Source: Cytospora piceicola
Lineage: Eukaryota; Ascomycota; Sordariomycetes; Diaporthales; Cytosporaceae
Length of the DNA: 64,000 bases
Assembly (NCBI GenBank): GCA_023375675.1
Contig: JALQBC010000004.1
Coordinates: forward strand, 1,240,001-1,304,000
Direction: 5' to 3'
The notes below the pieces were generated by a model. It was not told where the DNA came from, did no database searches, and saw nothing but the letters and a program-made list of their open reading frames with translations. Below are positions 11,250-21,130 of the stretch, piece by piece. Made by a program: the position numbers and the translations under genes. The stretch's first letter is position 1, and every line of letters starts with the position of its first letter.

Positions 11250-12670
11250 TGTGTTGATATTTTATTAGGCGTCCAGTCTTGAGTTGAAGATATTCTTTGG
11301 GGGGGGGGGGGGGAATATGGTTGGTAGTTGTACGGGAAAGTAAAGCGATGAGTAACGTTTGGAGAGGATGAGGGCACTCAAAATTGGTTGACATGGAATC
11401 AACAAAGTCTAGAGACTTATCTATGCAGCATTTCCCTTTGTACTTGAGGTTTATATGTCAGGCCTCCATGGTCTACACAAGATATCTGTAGCCGGAAACG
11501 TATAGGCCTTGCGGCTTATTCTTTGAACACTGAGCCGTGCGGCACCATAAGATCTTGCTTCGTTCCTCAAGGTACCTGGTACTAACTACATGCAGGGGAG
11601 GGCCCCGCCCCCCCCACCTCCAGTAGTATAGCTTTTTGAACATAGGAAGAAAAAGAACACTCAAAAACTAATGTAGCTGTATACTCTCAAATGCCCTAAT
11701 ATATTATGGTATCGATGAGGCTATACACCAATAGGTGCAATCGATACTTAGTTATGCTTGTAACTGTGCTTCGATATCTGAGGTCTCACAGATCCTTATA
11801 ACAACCCTTGGGAACCTTCACTCCAGGTCGCTAAACACTAAGTGTAGGTAGGAAGAGCAGGAGAGTTTCAGAGATATCGAATCGCTCTTGGTAGCTATAC
11901 ATATAATTTAACGGCACTCCATATTAAAGGCGTGTCATTCACCATTTTCTTGTCAATTGATTGTTTCAGTTACTTAATTAGGGAGAGGATGATACTAGAA
12001 ACAGGTGTAAGTAGTTATACAGTAGTATTAGTAATCGCGGACCTGCTCTTACGCTAATTACCCCCAGCGGGTTCAGCGAAGGCTTAGCACCAGCCATTCA
12101 CAGCTTAGATATCCGACACTTTGGTTCAGCTGCAAATTGAAGATAGAATATCTCGCTGTAGATATTGATTTCTTATACTCTTAACTCAAATGTCTGTCTC
12201 TGCATGTATCTCGCATTGGAAATTTCCAATACTCATTCCAGGCAACAAGCACAATTGTATTCAATGTTTATAAAGCCTTCTCTCAGTTGTCAAGAAAACC
12301 AAGCATTGATATCTCCTCGATCGCTGGGACAAGAATGGATGATAGCCTCAATATGCTGCTCGGCTGTATGGATGCTATAAAACCTCATCCCATTTCTACT
12401 CACCGTTTTTGCAGGACATATTTGAAACAAAACCGGGGCTAATACACCAGCAGTCAAGCGTGAGATGTACACGTGTATATGCGAGTCTTCTCCAAAGCCA
12501 CATCCATACATGTAGCACGTGCATGAACAGCTTACAACTGTATGTACGATCTGACGGATCCCAAGAATGAGGGGAAAGCGAGCTGCAAGGCTTCGAGAAA
12601 ACAACGACTTTCGTAAATAAAAAAAACAATACTACCCGCGGACCTCTGTGACTCGCAATTCAAAGCAACT
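11250..12670. other. AT-rich intergenic region
   Basis: No supportable gene. A 15-base G run lies at 11299-11313, just upstream of the J-domain start. The rest has only short ORFs. Confidence 0.55.
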
Positions 12671-14552
12671 ATGGACGAAGTATTATTCAACAAGCTTATC
12701 AAGGAATATGACATCAAGACAGAAGAGACAAGCTGGCTCGAGATCCTCAATTATTCAGTGAATACGTTGCCTACTGTACTTTCTCTGCAGCCCTCGATTT
12801 TGTGTTGACATATCTGTGCAGGACCCCGAGAAGAATACTGCACCTGAACGCCCTTCTGATTTAAGATGCATGGCCTTTACGAACTTCCTCAGACGCACGG
12901 TAAGGCCGAACGCGGTCTTTACATTTGTTCCACGTCTTCTGATACCGTCGAAGTGTCTTTAATAACATTAAACAAACCACAACAGCACCCCTTCGCGCCC
13001 CGCCCATCAGACGATGGTGTGACGCTCAAAGACGGCATCAGATTGATGTAAGCTTCCTCGGTTGATACTGATGATCAGTTGACCTGTGGAACCGTTGGCC
13101 ACCATGGATGTTGACCTGATGAACTATAGACTCCAGACCAAAGCCAAGGATGAAGCGGCCTTCTCAAAGAAAGTACTATCGTTGGATGCAGAATCCTATA
13201 GGTCTCTTGTGACAGACTTCAGACTCCCTTTCCGTTGTTTGGAAAGCACAAGTGCAGTCGGGCCTTTCTTCTGGTGGGCGAAACATGAAATGCCCGGGGT
13301 CGAGGACAACTGTCTTCGTAAGCCATGGATGCCGCCCATTTACTTCCACCAGGTCTGACAGGCAATAGAGCTTATTTTCCGCAAATCTGATGTTGAGTGG
13401 CTGGGCACCTCAAGAGGCTGGGAGATGATGCTGTCGTACTCCTTCAATACTGGCATCACATCAGGTTATATCAAGGCCATGCAGACTGCCGAGTTCGACA
13501 CTGTGCTCGACGAGATGTTGCTATGTGGCAGACCTGCATCGCATCCCCTACTCCTCCCAGTCTTGGTTCTGTGTCGCGAACTATCGTCTAAAAACGACGA
13601 AAAGCAGCGAGAACAGAGGAAGGAACTTCGGAAACCGGAGAGTGCTCTGAGTTCTCGATACCAGGTCATACCCGCTTCACTATATGGAACAGAAACTGAC
13701 CTGGATCTCGACAAGATAAGTACTCAAATCGCCAAATGCCAATGCGAGGTGCTTCAAAAGCGACCACAAGCGTGGCAGAATGTCATCGACAGAGTACAAG
13801 AGGCGGCGGCTTGTTTTTGGGAGTGTCTTCCCGAAGAGCGGAAAGATCCAGCGCTGCGCGAACTGCACAAAACTCTACTGAGCCGACTCAACTTCCTGAC
13901 CGTCAAGTTAGAGGGCATTGAAAACTACGCCTTCGTCACGTTAGAAAGGCTCAACATCCATCGAGAGGTCGTAAGCAATCGCTGAAGTCGATCCTATTGC
14001 GTAACATGGGCTCTGAATGCTGACCAAGCAAGCTTCACAATATCATAAATCAGAGGGAGTCGAGACTAAATCTCGAAATCGCTATACAACAACATAGGCT
14101 GGCTGATTCAAGCGGCCGTGAAAATGCATCGATGAAAACACTGACATTCCTTGGGTCTTTGTTTCTTCCGGGGACCTTTCTATCATCAGTTTTCAGCATG
14201 CCATTCTTCGACTTCACCAGTGGTACGTTCCTGCTCTTCTACGAACGAGTATCTACCCGAGACAAATTCTAGGATCCACTTGGCAGCCATGGAAGTAGGC
14301 TAATCAATACGGAGGGCAGACATGGATGGCAGCGTTTCGCGGAGTTTATGGATATACTTTGTGCTTGCCGTGCCGATCACTGTCATGGTGCTAGGAGGTT
14401 GGCGGGCTTTTGACAAGATGTACAGGCGCAAGAGCGAGCGCGACGAGGAAGATGAGAAACTGGAAACACAGGAAGCAAAGGAACTGGAAGCCCGTATCAT
14501 GCGAAACATACGTAGAAGAACGGGTATTAGAGTGGCCGAGACCTGGGGTTGA
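12671..14552 (+). pseudogene. CorA-like Mg2+ transporter-type membrane protein, 5' part disrupted
   Basis: The 3' two thirds reads as an intact fungal CorA-like protein. Exons 13104-13317, 13369-13970, 14033-14222 and 14320-14552 join in frame through GT-AG introns of 51, 62 and 97 bp. Family marks are LQLIFRKSDV across the first junction, HREVLHNIINQRESRLN across the second, then SMKTLTFLGSLFLPGTFLSS (first membrane helix), FSMPFFDF (where CorA proteins have GMN-like residues), and WIYFVLAVPITVMVLGGW (second helix) before a charged tail. Upstream, family segments appear in conflicting frames: RCMAFTNFLRRTVRP and FTFVPRLLIPSK (frame of 13104), HPFAPRPSDDGVTLKDGIRL (shifted frame, ends in TAA), then MDVDLMNYRLQTKAKDE (frame of 13104 again). 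I found no intron of normal length that links them. Either the 5' part carries indels, making this a pseudogene, or the protein starts at 13104 in shortened form. Confidence 0.65.
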
Positions 14553-15124
14553 TGCGTTGCGCAGCATAGAGCCAGGTCTCTGGACTGGGTCACGGTGTAG
14601 AAGCACTACGAGAGATTCCTCTCTAAATCCGAACTTCTTATTGTTTTGCGGGGTGCAGTTTTCAATTTTAAAGCCCATGCTTAGAGTCAACGCGTGAGAG
14701 CGTTGCTGGTTGGAACATATCTTCAACCTTTGGCATAGCAAGGCGATGTCCCGCTACAGTCACTGGTCCAAGGGTACGCCTTATTTTCACATCTGTATCA
14801 TGGTTTGACCTACTTGGATAAGCAGATAGCAAGTCGCTGTATAATCGGAGACTTCAAAGTAGTTGATATCAAAATAATGGCATTTGCTTTCTATGGAAAC
14901 GGACTTGCTTTGGCCCTACATCATAAGCCATCGGATTAGCTTCTCACAGCCACTTCTCTATTACCTGCCATTAATTGTCTCTTATTTTGTAAATCACATC
15001 ATCTGAAGTTCTCAAAGCAACCAAGGGGGAAGGGGGAACCAACGTCTCTATCTGCACAAAACAAACCAATCATGTTATGCATACCACTGGAGCGCTCTAC
15101 TACGTCGACAAGGCACTTCCATCA
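14553..15124. other. Intergenic region
   Basis: 3' flanks of two convergent genes. No recognisable feature. Confidence 0.5.
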
Positions 15125-15835
15125 CTACCACGGCGCATGGACACTGGCAAACCAGCTCTTTATAGCAGCTTTGGAGCGGGATGTAAACTTGGCCCCCTCC
15201 ATCTTCTCCTGCTGGCCCCACCTCTCTTCCCGCCTCCGCTGGCGTTCCTTCTTCTCGGTCTCGATTTTCTGTCGTGTCTTTTCGAGTTCCTCCGCTCGTC
15301 GGAGGTCCTCCCGGATGACATAGTCCTTCCTGGCAGTGATGCATTCCTCGACGGACCACCGGCCTTTGATGTCGTGTGTGAGGTCGTACATGCACCGTAC
15401 GTGGTCTTCGACGTTCAGGGTCTCATATGCCTCTCGGATACGAAAGTAGGCTACTTCTTCCGACTTGTTACTAGCCGTCTTGTCCGGGTGGTGCTCCAGA
15501 GAGAGCTTTTTGTACGCCTCTTTGATGTCGGTCCTGGCGGCGAGGGGAGTCACGCCTAGGATTTCATAAGGATTCGCACAGGGTGGGTCATTGTTGCCAA
15601 TGAATGGGCTCGCGATGACTATGAGGACCGTGCTGAGGAGTGTAAACAGCATGAGGTGGTACAGAAGGTCACGAATCCAGTGGTACGTCGAGTCTAGAAG
15701 CCATTGGCACCCTGGGTGCATCTTGCTGGATATGCCCGACTCCGGCTTGCTTTTCCTCTGTTTGCTATTCCTCACCGCTGCTGAGGCACTAGGGACCTCA
15801 CAAGCGGGATAGTCGTTCCCGGAACGCAGTTGCAT
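15125..15835 (-). CDS. Membrane-anchored J-domain protein, second copy
   Basis: A single exon. I start at the ATG at 15833-15835 (236 residues) because the frame upstream reads like a 5' UTR. Order: basic N-terminus with KQRKSKPESG (about 25-34), one hydrophobic segment at about 57-79 (MLFTLLSTVLIVIASPF), J domain from about 88 (NPYEILGVTP) with HPD at 116-118, the motif RCMYDLTHDIKGRW, then a long Glu/Lys/Arg-rich helix with coiled-coil character (EELEKTRQKIETEKKERQRR) and a short end. The RCxYDxxHxIxGxW motif and the membrane-then-J order match the gene at 10443-11249, though overall identity is modest. Expected role: local recruitment of Hsp70 at a membrane. No client is suggested by the sequence. 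Confidence 0.85.
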   Translation of the reverse strand: MQLRSGNDYPACEVPSASAAVRNSKQRKSKPESGISSKMHPGCQWLLDSTYHWIRDLLYHLMLFTLLSTVLIVIASPFIGNNDPPCANPYEILGVTPLAARTDIKEAYKKLSLEHHPDKTASNKSEEVAYFRIREAYETLNVEDHVRCMYDLTHDIKGRWSVEECITARKDYVIREDLRRAEELEKTRQKIETEKKERQRRREERWGQQEKMEGAKFTSRSKAAIKSWFASVHAPW

Positions 15836-16660
15836 GATGACGGTATTCGAGTTATTGGTTGGTTTTGATAAGGATAAAGGTTTGTTGATTACCGCAAATG
15901 TGTGTAAATGAGATGTGTGTTGTTGATCGTGTTGTGATGTTCCAAGCAGCATAGAAAGGTGATGGAAGATTTGGTACACTTTAATATAATCCGGCGACCC
16001 ACCTCAATGAAGACTTTTACAGGATTCGACACCATGTTGAGGACATCTCCGTCAACTGTAATGGAATGTCGAGGTTTTGGGCCTTTGTCTTCTTTGTTTG
16101 ACACGCCGTAATCGTACCGAGCTATAGAATGACAAGGAGGTCCAACTGCTTTGGCAGCTTTGTTGGCCTTTTCAAGTCCGCGGCCACGATGCCCAAAATA
16201 AATACAACAATGAAGGATCTCAATATACCTTGGTGGCCTCTGTTGTGTTTAATCCCGACGTCTCTGTACCCTAGCCGATAACGTGTAGCGGAGGTGTTGG
16301 GCCAATTATTTGTTGCAAGATGACACAAAGAAAACCCCGGGAGGGCATCTTACACCTACCGTAGGTACCTAGGTAGTTTAAGATATTCGAAGGTAAGTAT
16401 GGTGTACAGTGGTACCGGTGTATGGATACCTAGGTATAGAGAGGGACAAACTGGTGAGGAAATAGCTACCTAGGTACTTAGTAGGTACCGTAATTTACTG
16501 TGGTAATCTCCTGCAGTGCAACCCTAACCCGAGGACAAGTCACCTCCAACTGGGCCTTGGTCTACGGTGAAGTGTTCTGATGCGTGGTTCTATTACTTAC
16601 CTAAGTACCTAAGTAGGTACCGAGGTACCCCTTTCGTTCCAGTTCCATCCAGGTGTACCG
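15836..16660. other. Intergenic region with CCTAGGTA clusters
   Basis: 5' flank of the second J-domain gene, followed by a dense cluster of the CCTAGGTA/GGTACC motif that leads directly into the MITE at 16661. Confidence 0.55.
16354..16630. repeat. Cluster of CCTAGGTA / GGTACC motifs
   Basis: At least seven close copies of TACCTAGGTA or variants (CTAAGTA, TTAGTAGGTACC) over about 280 bp. It is one of the densest clusters of this motif in the window. Confidence 0.75.
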
Positions 16661-16912
16661 TACCGCATAGTCTGGCGAAACTGACAATTTACCCCCCCGC
16701 TTTTCTCGACCTCGCACAGACACCGTAATCTCGCTTCTGAGCTTCTACAACTTATCGTCGTTCCGATAAGGTACGTCCAAGGGTCCCATGGACTTGTGAA
16801 GGATATGTGGACCTACACTGACCTATAATATATATGAGAATGAGACGAGGTTGATGACTGAGCATGAAAAGAGTGGGGGGGTAAATTGTCAGTTTCGCCA
16901 GACTATGCGGTA
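16661..16912. mobile_element. 252-bp MITE with perfect 38-bp terminal inverted repeats
   Basis: Bases 16661-16698 are the exact reverse complement of 16875-16912, a perfect 38-bp match that ends at the same TA dinucleotide on both sides. Outside these points the flanks no longer match. Read with TA as target-site duplication, the element proper begins CCGCATAG and ends CTATGCGG, which fits a Tc1/mariner-type non-autonomous element. The 176-bp interior has no ORF and no similarity to the ends beyond a short CTTTTC-like extension. The perfect arms suggest recent mobility. It is inserted in the CCTAGGTA-rich upstream region of the sterol acyltransferase gene. No second copy was found in this window. 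Confidence 0.8.
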
Positions 16913-17841
16913 GTCCAAGGAGATAATACTTAGGTATGTATAGTACACCACCGAACCGTGTGAGGGAGAATTGAGCAAGGTGAATTTATCCGGCACTACA
17001 CACTACCTAGGTACAGTAAATCTACCCCCGCGGGAACAGTAAAAGACCGGTAGTCCGTCGCTGCATCGCCTTGAAAGGTGATGTTTTACTCTCCCGTGGC
17101 TTCAGATTAAGTCGTACTACTCCCATTAGATATTACTGGGTACTGGGTACTACTCTCTTCCAAATCCCCCACAACCCCCTTTTTGCCGACCCCTTTCCGC
17201 CGACTACTGAGTATAAAGTACCTACTGTAGATACGTACCCCAGTGGCCAATATCCAACATAGCATGTGCCTGATGACGTAAGTGGGTATGTGTACGTAGG
17301 TACCTAGGTACATATAGAAGCTCTGACCGCGGCTGGGACCGAGGCAGTGCGAAGTGCAAGTGCAAGTGCAACTGCAGCTGGTGCAAGGTCGATCGTATCA
17401 GCGCAAGGACGACGCAATGTTTCATCAATCTCGCTGTTTTGAACGATGCTATTTCTGGCATTTCCAAGATGAGAAGGACACAAATTGTCCTTTTTTGTTT
17501 TGATTTTGGCCTAGATACCTAGGTAGGTAGTACATACTTAAGTATGTAGTAAACACCCTGTGTGCCTGTCTATTTATGAAGAGAACACAACGTTCTTGGC
17601 TTTCTTGGCTACGAGTTTCCACTTGCGCCTGGAAGCTTCATTTCCTTCTCCCGAACGTGTTTATTTCCTTCCCTCCTTCCCTGCTTCCTTCCTACTAAAG
17701 GACGGGGTTGCTTTGATTTATCTACTCAAGTACCTGATCCAGTTTCACACATCTACACCATCATCACCTCGAACGTCCCTTCTCAAAAGCTGTTCCTACG
17801 ACCTGGCAGCAGTCGTCAGCGGGAATTCGACATCACCCATC
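16913..17841. other. 5' flank of the sterol acyltransferase gene
   Basis: Contains CCTAGGTA clusters at 17294-17314 and 17514-17550, a six-base GTGCAA tandem repeat near 17350, and a pyrimidine-rich stretch before the start codon. No gene recognised. Confidence 0.55.
17636..17697 (+). promoter_or_regulatory. Pyrimidine-rich tract upstream of the ARE-type gene
   Basis: A strongly CT-rich stretch (repeated TTCC/CCTT) lies 145-205 bases before the ATG at 17842. Such tracts are common near transcription starts of fungal housekeeping genes. Its role here is inferred from position only. Confidence 0.4.
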
Positions 17842-19717
17842 ATGTCTTCCACAGCTGCTGAGATTCACGATGCTGGTGACGACATCTTGCGCCCGCGCCC
17901 GCGCAAACCAGTCCACTCCCAACTATCACAATTGACGACCGCCTCTGCAAATCCAGATGGCTACTTTGCCAACAACAATGGAACTGGCACATCTACAGGG
18001 CAAACGAGGTAAGCGCACAACAACTACACCATTCATTCTCCTGCCATCCTTCCCAGGGCCTGGCAGCAGATGACACACAGACACGACAGCTGACCATGCG
18101 CCCACCTCCTCTGGATAGTGGCCGTTCAACCCCCATACCTCCCGATGCCCTCCCATCCATCAAGTCGCTATCCACTGCCCGCAAGCAGGCTCGCGCCGAG
18201 CAGCGGCGACGCATCTTCCCGACCATCGAGTACGCCAGCCGAGTCTCGCACTTCGACCCCAACTCCGACTATCGCGACTTCCGCGGCTTCTTCAACCTGT
18301 TCTGGATCGGCCTGGGCATCATGGGCTTCACCAGCATGCTCCGCAACATCAAGGAGGTGGGCTGGCCCTTCCGCGTGCAGATCTGGACCCTCTTCACTAT
18401 CAAATGGTGGCATCTGGGTCTGGCCGACTTTGCCATGGTCGCGAGCGCCTCGCTCGTTTTCCCCATGCAGACATATGTCCGGACGCAGGCGCCCGGGAGC
18501 CCCATGACGTGGGCCAAGGGCGGCATGGCTGTTCAGAGCATATACCAGGCCGCGTGGATGGCCTTCTGGGTGGCGATCCCCTTCCTGCTCGACTGGACGT
18601 GGACGGCCCAGGTCTTCTTCCTGCTGCACACCATGGTCATCCTCATGAAGATGCACTCGTACGGCTTCTACAACGGCCACCTGAGCGAGACGGAGAAGCG
18701 GCTGCAGGAGCTCGACAACCCCAAGACGGCGTCCCGCGAGCCGGCGTACCTCTACCCGACCGCCGAGAACCCGGGCGGCACCGTCTCCAGCCCCACGCGG
18801 CCCACGGAGCAGCTCGGCCGCACCGAGAGCCAGGAGGACGAGGAGGAGGTGGCCCAGCTCCGCGAGGACCTGGCCCGGGAGCTCACCAGCCCCATGGGCA
18901 ACGTCACGTACCCGGCCAACCTGACGTGGGCCAACTACGTCGACTTCCTCTTCTGCCCGACGCTGTGCTACGAGATCGAGTACCCGCGCCTCGACCGCAT
19001 CGACTTCAAGAACCTCTTCTCCAAGATCGCCGCCGTCTTTGGCTGCATCTTCCTGCTGACCATCATCTCGGAGGAGTTCATCCTGCCCACCCTGCAGGAG
19101 TCCTCGGCGCGGCTCCACAGGCCCACCATCCGCCCCGGCGCCGTCGAGTCCCTGCTCATCATGGCCGAGACCATCTCCTGGCTGCTCTTCCCCTTCATGC
19201 TGACCTTCCTGCTCGTCTTCCTCGTTATCTTCGAGTACGTCCTCGGCGCCTTTGCCGAGATGACGCGCTTCGCCGACCGCCACTTCTACAGCGACTGGTG
19301 GAACAGCACCGACTGGATGGAATTCTCGCGCGAGTGGAACATACCCGTCCACAGCTTCCTGCGCAGGCACGTCTACAGCGCCTCGAGGCCGCACATCGGC
19401 CGCGCCTACGCCACCGTCATCACCTTCCTCATATCGGCCATCGGCCACGAGATCGTCATGGCCTGCATCACCAAGAAGCTCCGGGGCTACGGCTTGATCT
19501 GCCAGATGCTCCAGCTCCCTATCGTGGTGCTGCAGCGCACGAGGTGGGTGAGGGGCAAGAAGACGCTGAACAACGTGTCCTTCTGGGCCTCGATGATCAT
19601 GGGTCTGAGTTTGGTGAGTCGCCTTCTCCCTGCGCCCTTCTTTGGCATTCGATCTAGAACAAACCCCCGCTAACCGTTATTCCTGTACAGATCTGCTCCC
19701 TCTACGTGCTCGTCTAG
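17842..19717 (+). CDS. are2: Sterol O-acyltransferase (ACAT/ARE type, MBOAT family)
   Basis: Exons 17842-18008, 18119-19613 and 19691-19717, with introns of 110 and 77 bp; 562 residues. The last exon encodes only ICSLYVLV and the stop. The enzyme esterifies ergosterol and other sterols with fatty acyl-CoA in the ER membrane for storage in lipid droplets. Family marks: many hydrophobic helices, the FYSDWWN motif (445-451) within HFYSDWWNSTDWMEFSREWN, the conserved PVHSFLRRHVY, and the catalytic His499 in the helix ISAIGHEIVMA. The first 60 residues are hydrophilic and Ser/Pro-rich, as in yeast Are1/Are2. A charged loop (ESQEDEEEVAQLREDL) interrupts the membrane region near residue 300. The gene is GC-rich and collinear with its neighbours. 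The yeast name is used for orientation; which paralogue it corresponds to cannot be told. Confidence 0.92.
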
Positions 19718-21130
19718 ATTTAGAAAGCCCGCGAGGGCTGTCAAGATGAAGCCGGGAATTTCCCGGAGGTTGGTTCTTGTTTAATATTTGAATGGGTGGA
19801 CATAAATGACATAGAGCGATACCCCTCCTACTTGCATGTAGGCGGCCAGGCGGCTTGTGGGAGCCGGCCGTGTAATTGAAACACCTTTTTTTTTTTTTGG
19901 TTCTCTTGATCCTTGGTCATCTCGTACATAGCACATTGGGTAGGATGCATAAGGGGGTTGGCTGATCAAAAGGCGTTTCTTCCTTTTCACCCAGTTGTAT
20001 AGCGTACTTATCATCTTCCGACAAGGTCGGACAAGACAATACGCGCAGGCGGTATTTAGTTTTACTCAGTCGGCCTCGATGTCACAATACAGCCTCTAAC
20101 CTGTGAGCAGTTGTGCGATCAGAGGTCAGGCGGGATACGAGACTTACTACTCGACAAAAAAATCACTCTGCATATATCACTGCTCATGGACGGACTTGCG
20201 CTGTTGGTGTGATGTAATCTCTGATATTCATTATTCGTCGTCATCTAGATAAGGGAGAGCGTAAGAGACTGAAGAGAGAAAGATAAGAGAGGAAGAGAGA
20301 GAGAGAGAGAAATGCTGTCATCATCTCCGACCATGCCATAGCTATGTTCCTGTACTCCTTCCCGTTATCCCACCCTCAGCGCCGTCGCCCGGTGCCACGC
20401 ACAAAGTGAATGACTGTATGTTATGTTATGCTTGTATGTGTGCACATTATCCCATCACCCCCCAATCCCGTCACTTCCTATGAGTCCCTGTAGATATGCA
20501 AAAACCGTCGGTTGTAGTGGTGTATGTGATATGTGCGGGTATCCAATCCGCCCCGTCCCGATCTGAGAGGCGTGCGGGCGAAGGCTTGACCGGGATTGAA
20601 CCTTTTTGCTCTCGTATTGTTTTCATGTCAGGTGGCTGGTGACGAGTCCTCAGCCCAGGACCTACTTAGTCCTCCGATCTCATGCCAAAAACAAAAACCC
20701 CCTCCCAGTCAAGCCCCCGCCCCTAAAACCAACCCCCCCCCCCCCCGAAAAAAAGCAGCAAGGTAAAATAAAAACGATTGTCGTTAAAACAGGTGTTTCG
20801 TCACCGCTGTCTTCACCATGAAATATCTCGTTCATGTCCAGTGATGGAGTCCCCAAGAACACAAAATGCCCAGACGCCGAAAATAGAGCCACATATAGTG
20901 GGTAGATGTGAGAGGTCCTCCCAGAGGAAGACTGGTGATACACACGCCAGGAGTACCAAGAGGTGTCCTATAACTGACAGCACGGAAACGACCCATTGCC
21001 ACCGCCCGGCGCCATGTACGGCCGGGACGAGGCGCTCATCCCCCGGCGGAGGCGGCGGCGGGCAGATCGCCGCCGCGGTCCGCCCCGCACCGGGCCCCGA
21101 GGGTTGCGGATGAGTCGCCGTGGCTAGTGG
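19718..21130. other. Intergenic region between convergent genes
   Basis: Convergent 3' flanks. Contains GA-rich low complexity (about 20262-20310), a 14-base C run near 20733 and a GC-rich stretch just before the stop of the next gene. No supportable gene. Confidence 0.55.

Noticed and set aside
13048..13129. 82-bp intron that would join the FAPRPSDDG frame to the CorA-like gene
   Set aside because: It splices in frame, but it removes MDVDLMNYR, which is conserved in the family, so I prefer damage over splicing here.
13356..13358. In-frame TGA in the CorA-like gene
   Set aside because: Lies inside a good 51-bp intron (GTAAGC...TAG, 13318-13368) whose removal gives the conserved LQLIFRKSDV, so it is not a lesion.
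15836..15979. Upstream extension of the second J-domain ORF (48 more codons)
   Set aside because: The extra segment is rich in His, Gln, Thr and Asn with no conservation pattern and reads like a 5' UTR; the ATG at 15835 is preferred.
18168..19448. 426-codon minus ORF and 417-codon plus ORF over the sterol acyltransferase
   Set aside because: Shadows of the real gene, which has family motifs and splice signals.
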